64,000 nucleotides of DNA, taken from Dastarcus helophoroides. Taxonomy: Eukaryota > Arthropoda > Insecta > Coleoptera > Bothrideridae. This document shows, in pieces, positions 22,997 through 34,438 of this stretch. Position 1 is the stretch's first letter. Each line of letters starts with the position of its first letter. The DNA lies in NCBI GenBank assembly GCA_028583605.1, contig CM053337.1:23412764-23476763 (forward strand). Reading direction: 5' to 3'. Below the pieces are notes generated by a model. That model saw only the letters and a program-made list of their open reading frames with translations. It was not told where the DNA came from and did no database searches. The position numbers and the translations under genes are program-made.

Positions 22997-23012
22997 TAGC
23001 GGAATTCCGCTA
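22997..23012. repeat. 16-bp perfect palindrome
   Basis: TAGCGGAATTCCGCTA in a short GC-rich island (22960-23030) next to the satellite, surrounded by further CGCTAC words. Confidence 0.8.
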
Positions 23013-24062
23013 CCACTCGCAACACTGTAGTTTTAGGTTATGTTTTTTTAGGTTATGTTTATTTTAAGTCAAATTTGGATCTAGAATTTTTTATTTGCGC
23101 AAGAATGTCATGATTGGATTAAAATATTGCATTGTCATCCAGTTCCAAGCTATGGTTAAAGTTTCAAGACTCTAGTTCATCGGGAAGTTGGTTTAAAATC
23201 GATTGCAAAATTTGTAGAACTGTCAGACACACATCAATGTCAAACATCGATTAAGGCTAGTTTTTGATCACAGACAAGAAAGTGAGTTAATAAAAAAAAA
23301 CGTGTAATAATAATAAAAAACCGAATTCTGCTTAACAAGTCCAAATTTGTAGAAAATAAATAAAATTTTAAATATTTAGTAAAAGTCAATTTTGGGGAAA
23401 ATGCCAAAATTTGTTAAAAGGGCGAATTTTAAAAAGAATGTAGAAAGTTCTAGAAAAAAGGCGTAATTTAGAACAAAGTCGAAAAAATGTAATTTTGAAA
23501 AAAAGTGAAATTTGAAAATAGATCTAAATTTCGAAAAAAAACTTAAAAAAAAAAGACGAAATCTTCAAAAACTATTTTACTTAACACCTCCAATTACTTC
23601 AAATTTTTCCTTTTTTTTTATTAAAAAATCGAAAAAAGATGAATTTTTGAGAAATAAGTCGAATCTTCCGGTTAGTCGAATTAGAAAAAAGTAAACATTA
23701 TCAAAAAATGTTGAATTTTGAGAAGAAGGGAAGATTTGGGGTAAAAGTCTAATTTTAGGAACAAAATATATATTAAAAAGAAAACTAATATATAGAAGAG
23801 TTAAAAAAGTCGAAATTGCGAAAAAAAAGCAAACTTTGAAGAAGAGGTCTAAATTTTGAGCAATAAAAGGTCTTTTGGGCTGAATATATTTTCGTTTGAC
23901 TACATGAGGCAAAGGGGTCTCTCTCTGTACCATATTTTGTCTGATTTATCTAATTTAATTTAAAAATAAAATGTAATACTCAGAAATGAAAATTGTGGCT
24001 CTTTCAAAATAAATTTTTTTATTCCGGTTGGCTCTTTCGGTTTAAAAGTTTGCCGACCCTTG

Positions 24063-24584
24063 GTCTAGTATCTCCAATTTAACCTTGGCATATTCTTTCT
24101 AACTCTCCTGTATAGACTGAAGAGGGAAGAGGAGGTAATCCCCCAAAGCACCCCCCTTGGCTGCTGGGTACAATGTAAACCTCGACCAAATGAAACAGAC
24201 TTTGATATTAAAGCCAAGATTTTGGTGAATTTTGAGATTGAATTTAAGGTTATATTTGGAAAATTTGTCATTTTAAGAGAAAGATAGATATGTTGGGTTT
24301 AATATCAAGCCTTTTCTAGATATTCTGGAACGTAGTTTAAAATAAAATTCTCTTGTTTAAGTTAAAATATCCAAAAAAAGTTGAAATTTAAGTTATGAAC
24401 TCAACTCGCAGAGTGCGTGCAACAATTTGAATAATGCACTCCGAGTCATAATACTAACATTTTTTTTGGTCCGCTGACGAAAAAAGTTGACCCCCCACCT
24501 GTGGTCTAATTTAAAGCACATTAGCAGCTTAGGATTTAAAATTAAATCATATATATCAATTTAGGTTAAACATTCCTGTGATGT
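24063..24584. other. intergenic DNA before receptor C
   Basis: No gene seen. A slightly GC-richer patch at 24120-24190 has no coding support. Confidence 0.5.
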
Positions 24585-24786
24585 AGTTGTAAATAAATTA
24601 GCATGTTAAATAATTTTTAAAAAATCTTAGAAATCGATTAAGGGCGTAATAATTTCAACCGCAGACTGAATAATTCATTGCTAAATTGGCCCATTACCCT
24701 GTCGAGGAGAACAAAATGAAAATTACCCACGAAGTGGTGCGTAGGATAATTTTCTCGACTATTTTTATCAGATTCAATCTTACATA
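24585..24786 (+). promoter_or_regulatory. conserved 5' flank of receptor C
   Basis: Aligns with 7383-7582 upstream of copy B, so the promoter region was probably duplicated with the gene. No TATA box is evident. Confidence 0.55.
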
Positions 24787-25505
24787 ATGCTGCTCAAACT
24801 AAGTATAATAACTAAAATTATTTTTATTCTACCAGCGACTTCATTATTAATAAATAAGACGACCCTTATTCACAGTTATCTTGAAAGGAAATTGTTGAAT
24901 TTCGCCGTAATTGCAGATTGTTTTATAAAGTCAGGTTTGGCGTATGCACAATCTTTAATTTGTTTGATTTTAAATTGATGTTTTAGATACTGTTAAATTG
25001 GCCCAATTACTGTGTTTGTATAACGACAGGTTTCTTATAACTAGCAGTGAACGTTTTTTTGAATTACCACTCCAGTCGTGGAATTTCCATCACGCAATAA
25101 TTCTAAATGGAGATTGCCCCAATAATGACCAATTTTTACAAAAAGTGATTAACTGACTCTTGGATTATTCGAATTGTTATCGTATGAGGATTTTAGGTTG
25201 GCAACGTGAATTTGTTTAACGTCAGAGTCCACTGGTTGATTATAACGAAAAATTTTGAAAAAGCATTTACAAATTTGATAAATGTTGAACTCAACATTAA
25301 TGCTGACATTCACATCGTTGAAATAAGCCGTCAAATCTATCCGATTTATGATGTATATAATCCGGCTTTTATCAGAGGAGGTACCTTGAAGTCCAGCATT
25401 ATTGGAAATTTTTCCGAAACATTTGGATACGTGATAGATACGAAAACAAATAAATATTTTACAAGGCGAAATATGACTGGAGTCACCTTTAAAACTCAAG
25501 TAGTT
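24787..25505 (+). CDS. ionotropic receptor copy C, exons 1-2, one frameshift
   Basis: Exon 1 24787-25144 begins MLLKLSIITKIIFILPATS; exon 2 25197-25505 has NLFNVRVHWLIITKNF and RRNMTGVTFKTQVV. Exon 1 is one base longer than in copy B. An extra base lies at about 24966-24980 (the TTTTAAATTGATG region), giving a stop after LICLILN; downstream the frame resumes as LDTVKLAQLL. The summed exons are 1963 nt, one more than 1962. All other exons are intact, so this is either a very young pseudogene or a sequencing or assembly error. Confidence 0.85.
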
Positions 25506-28190
25506 GTGAGTATTTAGCTCAACACGGGAAAATTGAGATAATATTTGTATTTTACAATCGTCTTTGCAACATATAACTTCACTGTACTTAGGAAATTCGA
25601 TCCCGATCCTTATTTCTAATCCCGGGATTTCCAGATTACATTTACTCAATCCCGGGATCCCGGGATTATTTCGGTATTGAAGCTTGCAAATTAAAAAAAA
25701 AACAACTTTTCAACCAACAAATCAAAACAATCAACGTAATCAAAATTTGCAAATGTGTAAAATAGTGCAAGAATCAGAATCGGAATTGTTTTTAGAAATA
25801 TCGAAACTCGTTTCCCATTTTCAGCTTTGTAAGAAAATCTTAGTAAAAAATATCGTAAACTTGGAATTTTCAAATTTTCAAAAAAGTATAATTTTTTTAA
25901 AGACTAAATATTCAAAAAAAACCATAATTAAAAATTTAAAATTTTTTAAAAATGCTCAACATTTTCAAAATTTTCGTAGAAAGTAAAAATTTCCAGAAAA
26001 AAACTGAGATTTTAAAAAACATGGGTATTTTGAAAAAAATTTAAACATTGAAGAAATCGACAATTTCAAAAATTCTAAAATTGGAAAAAGTAACGAAATT
26101 TTCGAAAAAATTTGTAATTTTGAAAAAGTTGAAATTTTGAATTTAAACTTTCAGTTTTCATATTACCGTTGACTTAAAAAAAAAATAATAAAAGTTTTAA
26201 ACCTGAACTGGAAAATTTCAGAGGAAGAAATTTCGATAAACTTGAAATTTATTAAAACAATGCTCGAATTTTGTGCTTTAAAAAATTGAAATTAAAAAAT
26301 AGAGTTTTTTTGAAATACAAATTTTCACGAAAATAGAAAATTTATTAGAATGATTCAAGTTTTAAAATAATATTTCCAAAAAACGGTCTACACTTTGAAT
26401 TTTATCTCGAAACGAAAGATATTGTGATTTTGGACAAAACGAAATTTTTGAAAAAGTCTTAAGTTTGGAAAATAAGACGAAATTCTCAAAAAACTTGAAA
26501 TTTAAAAAAGACAAAAAGTCAAATTTAAATTTTCAAACAAAAGGTTAAATTTTTGAAAACAATGAGAATTTTCAAAAAATATCGTTATTTTAAATAATGT
26601 AACAATTTTCATGTAAATTTAAAATTTCCAAAATTTTTAAAAAGCAATCGGAATTTTAAAAAAAAAATTCAAAACTTTGAAGAAATTGAGATTTTTGAAA
26701 ATTTGAACATTTGAAGAAGTTTGTTTTTTAAATTTTTAATTTTCAAAAAAGTTAAAATCTTGGAAATAAGTGGCATAAAATTTTAAAAATGGTCAAAATT
26801 TTGAAAAACAAATTCGAGATCTTAAAAAATTGAAAAACGTTTGGTCAAATTTTCAAAGTAAAACGAATTTTTCCGAAAGTCTTCTTCATATTGAAGAAAT
26901 CCCAAAATTATTAGAAAAATTCAAAAAATGGTTCAAATGTTGGAGTTAAAATTTGCAAAACAAATCAAAACTTTGGATAGCTGAAATTTTGAAAAAAGTA
27001 AAAAATCGAAAATCTTAATTGGAAAGTTAATTTAAAACAGTTTTGAAATTTCCAAATAAAATTGTCGACATTTTCAAATAAAATTGTCGACATTTTCAAA
27101 CATTTTCATGAAATTTTAAAAAAATTCAAATAGTCGAAAATTTAAAAAAAAAATCGATATTAAAAAAATTTTCCGATTCAAATAAAAAAAAATTGAAATT
27201 CTCCAAAAAAATGGATTTTTGAAGAAACTCCAAATTTTGAAGAAAATGTGGTGTAAAAAAACTCAAAATTTTGAAAATTAATAGCTGAAAGCTAACAAAG
27301 TCAACATTTTTAGGAATAACCAACATTTTTTATAGTTTAAAAAAATATGGAAATTTTCAAAAAATTTTAAATTTTGAAAAAAAAAGTAAAATTTTGTGAA
27401 AGTTCAAAAACTTCGAAAGGTACAAATTTTGGAAAAAGTCCAGCTTACAAAAAATTTGACATTTTCGAATAAAATGAGATTTTCAAACAGCAAAAATTTT
27501 GAAAATATAACAAAATTTTTAAAAAATTCAATATTTAAAAAAAGGCCTAAAGTTTCGAAAAAATCAATACTTGGAAAAGTTAAAATTTTCAAAAAAAAGT
27601 GAAATCTTAAAATACTGAGTCGAAAATTTTTTCAAATAAATCAACATTTTTAATTAGGTATCGACCTTTTTCTTGAAATTTAATTTTTTTGTGAATATCG
27701 ATTCTTTGATATATTTGCTTTTTTCAAAATTTAAGAAGTATACAATTTTTGAAAAAAGTATATTTTTTCGAAAGAGTTTATATTCATAAAAAGTGTAAAT
27801 TTCGAGACAAAGATTAAAGCAGAAATTTTCAAAAAAAAGTTCGAATAATGTCGAAATTATTAGAAAATTTAAAATTTTTTTAAAAATTGAATTTTTCAAA
27901 AAGATATTGAAATTGAAATCTAAATTTTCAAAAAGTCTACATGTTCCAGAAAGACGACATTTTAGAAAATATTCGAAACTGTTAAAAAGGTGAAATTCTT
28001 CAAAAAAGTCGGAAATTTGTGACGTCACGAAGCATATAACTCGTCTCGCCCTTGTCACACTCTTTTGATCCCTTTACTCCACCTTAATCTGAGTAATAAA
28101 AAGGCGTCCGGTGTCTCGTCATCAAAGCTTTTAGTTTAAGAGGTAGGATTTTTATTTGAAACAAGCATACCAATTCCAAAGTAGTGTTGC
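25506..28190. other. AT-rich block in intron 2 of receptor C
   Basis: Opens with a CCCGGGAT cluster (25599-25672), then about 2.4 kb of A-rich filler with TTTTGAAAAAA and AAATTTTC words. No coding signal; open frames here are low-complexity Lys/Phe/Asn runs. Confidence 0.6.
25599..25672. repeat. CCCGGGAT palindrome cluster, left
   Basis: AATCCCGGGATTT, AATCCCGGGATCCCGGGATT and a GATCCCGATCC within 75 bp. A matching cluster at 28739-28822 closes the block. Confidence 0.7.
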
Positions 28191-28690
28191 TTGTTTGGAA
28201 TAAAATTTATTCTATTTTATATTAAAATGATAAGACAAGTATTATGCAAGTAGAATGCAGCTTAGACTACAAATTCATGCAGCCTTCCAGGCTTTTTTAG
28301 TGAATCATAGGTAGCTGAACTACCAACAGTTGAATCACTGCCACCTAGAGAAGCGGTTGCTCTCTAGAAAAAATTCCCATAAGACAAGGATTCTAATGCA
28401 CAGGTTTGAACATTTATTAGATTCGAAGTTTGGAAACCAAATACCGGTGGCCATAGTTTCTCTATGAACCAAAAGGTGGTAGTACTAAGAGTCACTCGCT
28501 TGAATGTTTTAGTACTTACTTGTGGGAACATTTGTTAGCATTCGAGTTGGATATACCAAACTGACGAGATCTAACAAGATCGAAACCGGTATTTGGTTTC
28601 TAAACTTCGAATCTAATAAATGTTCAAACCTATTGGTCTGTGTATTAGAAGACAAGTATTGTTGAAAACACTGACATTAAGCGTTTCGAT
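28191..28690 (+). mobile_element. Penelope-like or retrozyme-like terminal repeat with intact hammerhead core
   Basis: The 3' half of the hammerhead region plus flank (28585-28651, CCGGTATTTGGTTTC to TTCAAACC) is present in inverted orientation at 28408-28452. Words shared with 17700-17780 (AACTACCAACAGTTGAA, GCGGTTGCTCTCTAG) lie further left in reverse. No reverse transcriptase or GIY-YIG endonuclease is visible nearby, so only a terminal or non-autonomous unit remains. Confidence 0.55.
28555..28597 (+). ncRNA. hammerhead ribozyme, type 2, all core positions present
   Basis: Stem I is ACCAAA (28555-28560) with TTTGGT (28592-28597), six perfect pairs. The core is CTGACGA (28561-28567), which fits CUGANGA. 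Stem II is GATCT-AACA-AGATC (28568-28581). GAAA follows at 28582-28585. Stem III is the self-complementary hexamer ACCGGT (28585-28590), giving A15.1-U16.1, and the cleavage nucleotide H17 is the A at 28591. A two-pair stem III is too short to be stable alone but can pair between two copies, as in the dimeric hammerheads known from Penelope-like elements. Predicted cut is after 28591 on the plus-strand RNA. Confidence 0.8.
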
Positions 28691-28738
28691 AGATGCAGTC
28701 TATTTTACAATTTTTTTTAAATGATGTCGATCTCGAAA

Positions 28739-28822
28739 ATCCCGGGATCAAAAAAACTTAATCCCACAAATTTCGGGATTAAAAAACGGTCGGGATCCCG
28801 AAATTCAGAATCCCGGGATCAA
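28739..28822. repeat. CCCGGGAT palindrome cluster, right
   Basis: AATCCCGGGATC, TCGGGATCCCGAAA and AATCCCGGGATC within 84 bp, partner to 25599-25672. Confidence 0.7.
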
Positions 28823-29321
28823 ATCCTCTGACTGTCCTATACTATACTCGGAAATTTTTATTTTATTTACTTTGTAATATTTCTTAAAATTTTTACTAAT
28901 TCTTATAATGTCGACTTTTTTCCAAATTGGACTTTCTGGTAATTTCGACTTTCAAAATGCGCCATTTTTTAAAATTTCAACTTTTTTGTTTATATTATTC
29001 TTTTTGAAATTTCGACATTATTCCCAAATAACTTTGTTCGGAAAATCAAATTTTTTTTTTAATTTCAACTTTATTCTCAAAACTTAGAATTTCTCTTAAA
29101 ATTTCATCTGTTTAACAATATGACTCTTCAAAATTTTGCAATATTAATTTTAAAAATCTGCTTTTTATGAAAATTTTCATTTTTTTTGATTTTTTTGGAA
29201 CTTTCGATCAAAAATTGTCTTTTCCTCAAAACTTCCACTCTTTTTTTCAAAATTCGTCTTTTTCAAAATTCGTCTTTTTTGGAATTTTTGACTTTGGCCG
29301 TAAAATTTTACTGTTTTTCAT

Positions 29322-29430
29322 TTCCTTGTTTAAGAAGGCGGTTCATCGCCATCTATCCTTGTTTCCGCATCCTACTCGCAGTGCCTTGAAAGCATAATGG
29401 GGTTACCCTTTGCTAGTGGATTAAACTTAA
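29322..29430 (+). mobile_element. jockey-like LINE, copy 4, extreme 5' truncation
   Basis: Only the last ~108 bp of the LINE remain: TCCTTGTTTAAGAAGGCGGT to GTGGATTAAACTTAAAAA. The end matches the three other copies exactly in position. Confidence 0.85.
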
Positions 29431-30029
29431 AAAAAATTGACTTTCTCGAGATTGTTTCCTTTTAATTTCGCTATATTTTTAAAAATTCCTGTTTGCTTTT
29501 AAAATTTCGACTTTTCTCGAGATTTGACTTTCCTGAACTTTCGACCTTTATTTCAAAAATTATCCTTTCTTGAAAATATTGACTTCTTTGTTTTAATTTC
29601 TTTGCGCTTCTTCGAGCAATGAACAATTTTTACTTAAGTTCGTTTTATTCTAGAAAATTAAAACTTTTCTTGAAATTATGACTGTTTTCAAAATTGGTTC
29701 CTTTTTCCAAAGTTCGTAACATTTTTTAAAAATTCCTGTTTTCCTGAAATTTCACACGATTTGTAATTTGACTTTTTGAACTCTTCAAAATTTCGATTTT
29801 AATCATAAAAATTCATTTTTAGCCCACGGTGGGTTAGGGTAGGGCACTTGTCTTAGTTCATGCTGTCGAGCGAAAATTTCGGAGGAGATTTTCCAATTTT
29901 ATTGTTTAATTTTCGTACTTGGCTGGAAATTGCTCTTCTTTTCCCAAAATTCGTCATTTCATTTCCACTTTATTTTCAAAATACAGCTCAAAATCTAAAT
30001 TTGTCTGTGAATTTTCGACTCTTTCCTTG

Positions 30030-30192
30030 AATTTGGTGGAACGGACTGGTCCCTGGTTGCTTTAAAAATTAAAATACAAATCTTGTCCCCTGAAACCAAG
30101 AAAGACTAAAAAACACAACAAAGGTTGCTCTAACACGTTTCGATAGTCAAGCTATCATCTTCAGAGAGATACAAGATTTGTGTTTCAATCTT
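30030..30192 (-). mobile_element. hammerhead-family element, copy 5
   Basis: Starts at GGTGGAACGGACTGGTCCCT, then TACAAATCTTGTCCCCTGAA, AACAAAGGTTGCTCTAAC and the hammerhead complement, ending near GAGATACAAGATTTG. This is the most complete copy with an intact type-1 core. Confidence 0.75.
30128..30168 (-). ncRNA. hammerhead ribozyme, type 1, core intact
   Basis: On the minus strand: stem I CTCT with AGAG (4 pairs), CTGAAGA core, one extra T, stem II GATAG-CTTGA-CTATC, GAAA, a near self-complementary ACGTGT (A15.1-U16.1), and H17 = U. All conserved core positions match the hammerhead consensus apart from the extra T beside stem II. Predicted product begins AGAGCAACC. Confidence 0.7.
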
Positions 30193-31313
30193 TCCTTGAA
30201 ATCTATACATTTTCTTTGACTTTTCTCAAAATTCCTGTTTTTTTTTAATTTCGACTTTATATTTAAAATTCGACATTTCTTATCTATTAAAATTTAAAAC
30301 CTTTTGTGAGCTTTAATTTTCTCTCAATATGTTTTTTTTCCTAAATTTCAAAAGACGTTTCTCAAAAATTCTATTTGTTCTAAAATTTTCGCTTTTAAAA
30401 ATTCGACTTTTTGGAAATCTCAACATAACTTGATTCTCCAAATGTATCGTTTTCTTTCATAATTTTTAGAAAATTTAACCATTCAGCCGTTAGTATGCTT
30501 ATTCTTTTCGAAATTTCGATTTCAGAAGTAGTACTTTTTTGAAATTTCGGATTTCCTTTCGAACTTTGGCTTTGTTCTCTCAAAATTTGACTTTCTATTG
30601 GAAATTACGACATTTTTTTTTGTAGAAATTACGCATTTTTGATTATTTGTTTTCTCAAAATCCTGATTTCTATAAAAATCTCTACTTTTTTTTTAAATAC
30701 GACTTTCTGAAAATTTCGACTTGTTTTACCTACAAAATACAAAATACCCGTTGAGTGATATTTGATACAGGGAAAACTTATGGTTTTGCGTCACCATCAC
30801 GCTAATTCATGTGGTCAACCAAGTTTTAGCTGTAAAGCTAAACTTTTTTTAAAAATTTTATTTTTTTAACTATGCAATTAGAACTGGAAATCATTTACTT
30901 TTCCTAACCCTTCGACTTCAAAATGGAAGACAATTTTTTTCGAAATACCTTTCTTGATAACATTTTAGCTTACTTCTAAAAATGTAGCTTACATACTGCG
31001 TTTTTCAAAAAAAAATTATTTTTTTCTCAAAATTTCCATTTTAATTTTAAAAAATCGAATTTTGACTTCAAAAACTAATCTACATTCTACTAATCGACAT
31101 TTTCAAAAAAATTCTACCTACATTTCTAGAAAGAAATAAAAATTTGGGATTTGAAATAGAAATTTTAAAAGAAAATTAAATTTAATCAAAACATTAAATT
31201 TTGGAACCTTTCGAGAAACAGGTTGAATATTCGAATTTAAGAACAATAATTCAAAATAAAGTAGACATTTTGAACATTTCTTTAACATCAATTTCAAGAT
31301 ATTGTTATAGTTA

Positions 31314-31452
31314 ATACAAAATACAAAATACGAAATACGAAATATGAAATAAAGATACGAAATACGAAATATAAAATATAAGATACAAAATACAAGATAC
31401 AAGATACAAATACAAAATACATGATACAAAATACAAGGTACAAAATACAAAA
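31314..31452 (+). repeat. ATACAAA/ATACGAA heptamer microsatellite
   Basis: Tandem 7-bp units ATACAAA, ATACGAA and GATACAA over about 140 bp. They create the Cys/Ile/Leu/Tyr-rich open frames on the opposite strand, which are not genes. Confidence 0.85.
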
Positions 31453-32088
31453 CACTGCATATTCTACCAAGAGCATATTAAAGTCTATTTCATTTTCAAT
31501 AAATATTAGATTTGTTTCCACACGAAACAAGCTAAATATAAGAAAGGTCAATTTGACAGAACTTATTTTCAAATATTTCCAATATTGTGAACTTGTTTAC
31601 TAGTGCAGTTTCGAACTACACTACATATTTCCTAGTTCTAACTTTTCACTTCGGTCGGCAGTCTCTAATGCTGCTTATTTTTTTTATTTCGGCTCTTTGT
31701 TCTCGAAATTGGATCCAAATGACATTGGAAAGGTTAAAAATTTCTTTCGAAATTTTGAATTATGTCTCAAAATTCAACCTTTTGCATTTCCACAAATTTC
31801 GATTTTTTCCTTTAAATTCGATGTTTTATTAAAACTTTGACTTTTTTGACGTTTTAAATAAATTTAGAAATTACGTAGGCATATTTCAAAAAATGATTTA
31901 GATATTATCAACATTCATTAATAATAATTTAAATATTTCCAAACTGGGTCGTAGAAATGTTAAATAAAATTAATAAACTTTAAATGCAGTGTCGACGGTA
32001 CTACCTTAATCTCAAAATTTCGATTTTTTATGGCAATTCGTCTTTTTTGCGAAGTTTAACTATTTTTTTCTCCAAAATAAGTCAATAT

Positions 32089-32451
32089 TGTTACGGGCTT
32101 TATCAGTTCGAATTGAATAATACCCACTTTATTACCAAATTAACTCGGCACACTTCAACTGATCGGTAACTCACTACTTATTTACTAGTTACTAAGTCAC
32201 TAACTACACTGACTTCTAACTGACTGACTCGAGGGAAAGCTGACCGCCTTTTATAGTTTTGGCCCCCGGCTTCTAGAACTTTTCGGCAGATATGGCTTAT
32301 CGTTTGCCAACATTTCTGGAACGCTTATCTGCTATTTGTTTCGTTATCGCGGCCGCTTTCCCCTTATCAGATCCTTCTAGAAACTTTTTTTATTTACTAA
32401 ATTATACAATTCTATTTTAAATTCTATTCCATCTATTTACATTGCGCTACA
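32089..32451 (-). repeat. gypsy 3' LTR
   Basis: 363 bp, TGTTACGGGCTTTATC to GCGCTACA. Differs from the other LTR by scattered changes and lacks its 14-bp GATTACCACGTGTT-containing stretch. Just inside it on the minus strand is a purine-rich tract (AAGGGAGAGGCAG) that would serve as the polypurine tract. Confidence 0.92.
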
Positions 32452-32487
32452 CTGCCTCTCCCTTAGGAATGATCGTCCCAATCAGTT

Positions 32488-32817
32488 CTAATCAGTCACT
32501 TCGCCACTAAATTTGCATAGTCTGTTCAAGTGCACCACTTTCATTTTACTCCTGGAGCTATGCTGGATCCTGTATACCAAGTCGTTGATCCTCTTCAGCA
32601 CTTTATACGGCCCTTCCCAAGATGACGTAAACTTTGGCGAAACTCCTTTCTTTCGCTGAGGGTTGTATAGCCATACCAATTCGCCCTCACTGAAACCACC
32701 ATGATTGGCATTCACGTCATACCTGGCCTTCATCCGGTCTGTCGCCAAGTTGATCTTCGTCCGCACCAGGGCATGCGTTTCCAATATCGCCTCCCTCAAG
32801 CCATCTCCGAAACCCAC
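32488..32817 (-). pseudogene. gypsy integrase C-terminal region
   Basis: The minus strand encodes KINLATDRMKARYDVNAN, GELVWLYNPQRKKGVSPK and WEGPYKVLKRINDLVYRIQ, the C-terminal domain typical of gypsy integrases. It is in a different frame from the catalytic core (32796-33641), so a frameshift lies near 32800. Confidence 0.85.
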
Positions 32818-33641
32818 TGTTTCCCTGGGGATCCCCTTGATGATCCAAACACCAAGTCACACGGAAGCCGCAGTTCCCTCCCGAAGATCACTTTTGCCGG
32901 AGTCTGACTTGTAGTTTCATGAGTTGCAATAAGAAACAGTGGTAGATGTCGGTCCCAGTCGGTCTGGTTCTTGGAAACGACCTTCGAAAGATGTTCCTCC
33001 AAGGTCCTGTTAAATCTCTCCACCATTCCGTCAGACTGTGGATGAAGAGGTGTTGTTCGAGTTTTTCTTATTCCAAGAAGACGACACACCTCTTGAAAAA
33101 CACCCGATTCAAAGTTCTTTTCCTGGTGCGAGTGTAGTTCCAAGGGAACACCAAATCGACAGATGAAGTTGTCCGCAAGAACCCTTGCGACTGTGGTGGC
33201 TTCCTGGTTCGGGATGGCATAAGCTTCAGGCCATTTACTGAAATAATCCATGGCCACCAGGATGTACTTGTTTCCATCGTCTGAAGCTGGGAATGGTCCT
33301 GCCACATCGATTGCAATTCTTGCAAATGGAGCTCCCACATTATATTGCTTCAGGGCCCCTTTTGTTCTTGTACGAGGACCTTTGGATGCAGCACAGGTGA
33401 CACATTTCCGACACCTCCGCTCGACGTCCTCCCTGCAGTTAACCCAATAGAACCGTTTTCGAACCTTCTCCAGAGTCTTGTTCATCCCTAGGTGTCCATC
33501 AGAGGTCCCATTGTGCACCTCCCACAAGACCTGTGGAATCTTCTCCTGAGGCACCACCAACTGCAAGTTGACACGCTTTCCATCCGCGCTTTCCCATGCT
33601 CTCTTCAGTACCCCGTCTTCGACCTGAAGGGTTGGGCCCAC
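32796..33641 (-). pseudogene. gypsy integrase zinc and catalytic domains
   Basis: The N-terminal HHCC zinc-binding motif (HLGMNKTLEKVRKRFYW, CRKCVTC) is followed by the core: first Asp in IAIDVAGPFP, second at LELHSHQEKNF, Glu in GMVERFNRTLEEH. The second catalytic residue, Asp in the family, is His here, so strand transfer should be lost. A frameshift near 33640 separates it from the RNase H frame. Confidence 0.9.
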
Positions 33642-34437
33642 AAATTCTTAAGAGCTGGACTTCTGTCGGAAACCTCTTGCCATTCCGGTCTGTCTCCAGC
33701 TGCTTTCCATTCCAATATGGGTCCGATATCAGCGTCGCTCCTCTGTAGCTTCCCAAGACCTTCACCAGTCCATTCGTCTTCTGGCTGGACAGAAGTGACC
33801 CTTATATCCGCCATGTCCTTATGGCCCTCAACTCGTCTGCAATGTTTGCAATCCCCACAAGGTCTTCTGGACAAAGCGTCAGCGTTGTTATGCTGTCGTC
33901 CCGGTCGATGATGCACCTTAAAGTGATACTGCTGAAGCCTTTCTAACCATTTAGCCGTCTGTCCCTCCGCATTCTTCATTCGGATTAACCAAAAAAGTGC
34001 CGAATTTTCTGTTCTGATGAGGAGTTCTTGCCTGTAGAAATACTTGTGAAAGTGTTCCACGGCCTTCACTATCGCAAGTAGTTCCTTCCTGGTGGTGCAA
34101 TAGTCCCTCTCCGGCTTCGTCAGGATCTTGCTGTAATATTCGATCACTCTTTCTTCACCGCCTTGAACTTGGGACAGCACAGCTCCAATGCCGACGTTGC
34201 TGACATCTGTGTCTAATACAAACTTCCCATTCTGCTAAGGATAAGCCAAGATCGGGCTTGTACACAAGGCGGACTTCAGTTTCCGGAAAGCGGTATTACA
34301 GTAGGGAGTCCAGACATATGGCCTTCTTCCTTCCGTTAGTTGATGTAACGGCGCAGCGATGTTGGTGAAACCTTTCACAAATCTTCTGTAATAGATACAT
34401 AACCCCAGGAAACTCCTCAGTTCATGTTTATCTTTGG
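33605..34437 (-). pseudogene. gypsy RT thumb and RNase H
   Basis: Starts directly at ELRSFLGLCIYYRRFVKGF (RT thumb/connection) and reaches RNase H (GAVLSQVQGGEERVIEYYSK, YCTTRKELLAIVKAVEHF, FKVHHRPGRQHNNADALSRR). A TAG interrupts it at about 34222. The palm with its catalytic Asp-Asp box is missing because of the deletion at 34438. Confidence 0.88.
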
Positions 34438-34438
34438 G

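Larger units (their letters stand above)
19884..24062. mobile_element. hAT-like non-autonomous element
   Basis: Left end CAGGGGTTGGCAAACCG (19884) with GCGGCTC subterminal words; right end GTTTGCCGACCCTTG (to 24062) with TGGCTCTTTC words. These are inverted with respect to each other and resemble the CAGGGGTCGGCAAAC termini of hAT transposons. The 8-bp flanks TGGGTGTA and GTCTAGTA match poorly, so the target duplication has decayed or the ends are slightly misplaced. The 4.2 kb between carry no transposase, only AT-rich repeats, a hammerhead-family terminal copy and the CAAGGTCA satellite. Confidence 0.6.
28823..32088. other. pyrimidine-strand AT-rich block in intron 2 of receptor C
   Basis: Apart from the LINE tail (29322-29430), the hammerhead element (30030-30192) and the heptamer repeat (31314-31452), this is T-rich filler with repeated TTTCGACTTT words. 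No gene seen. Confidence 0.6.

Noticed and set aside
29824..29895. tRNA or tRNA-derived SINE head (GGTGGGTTAGGGTAGGGCAC)
   Set aside because: Resembles an A box, but no B box and no cloverleaf could be formed.
31118..31572. Cys/Ile/Leu/Tyr-rich membrane-protein-like frames
   Set aside because: Produced by the ATACAAA heptamer repeat.
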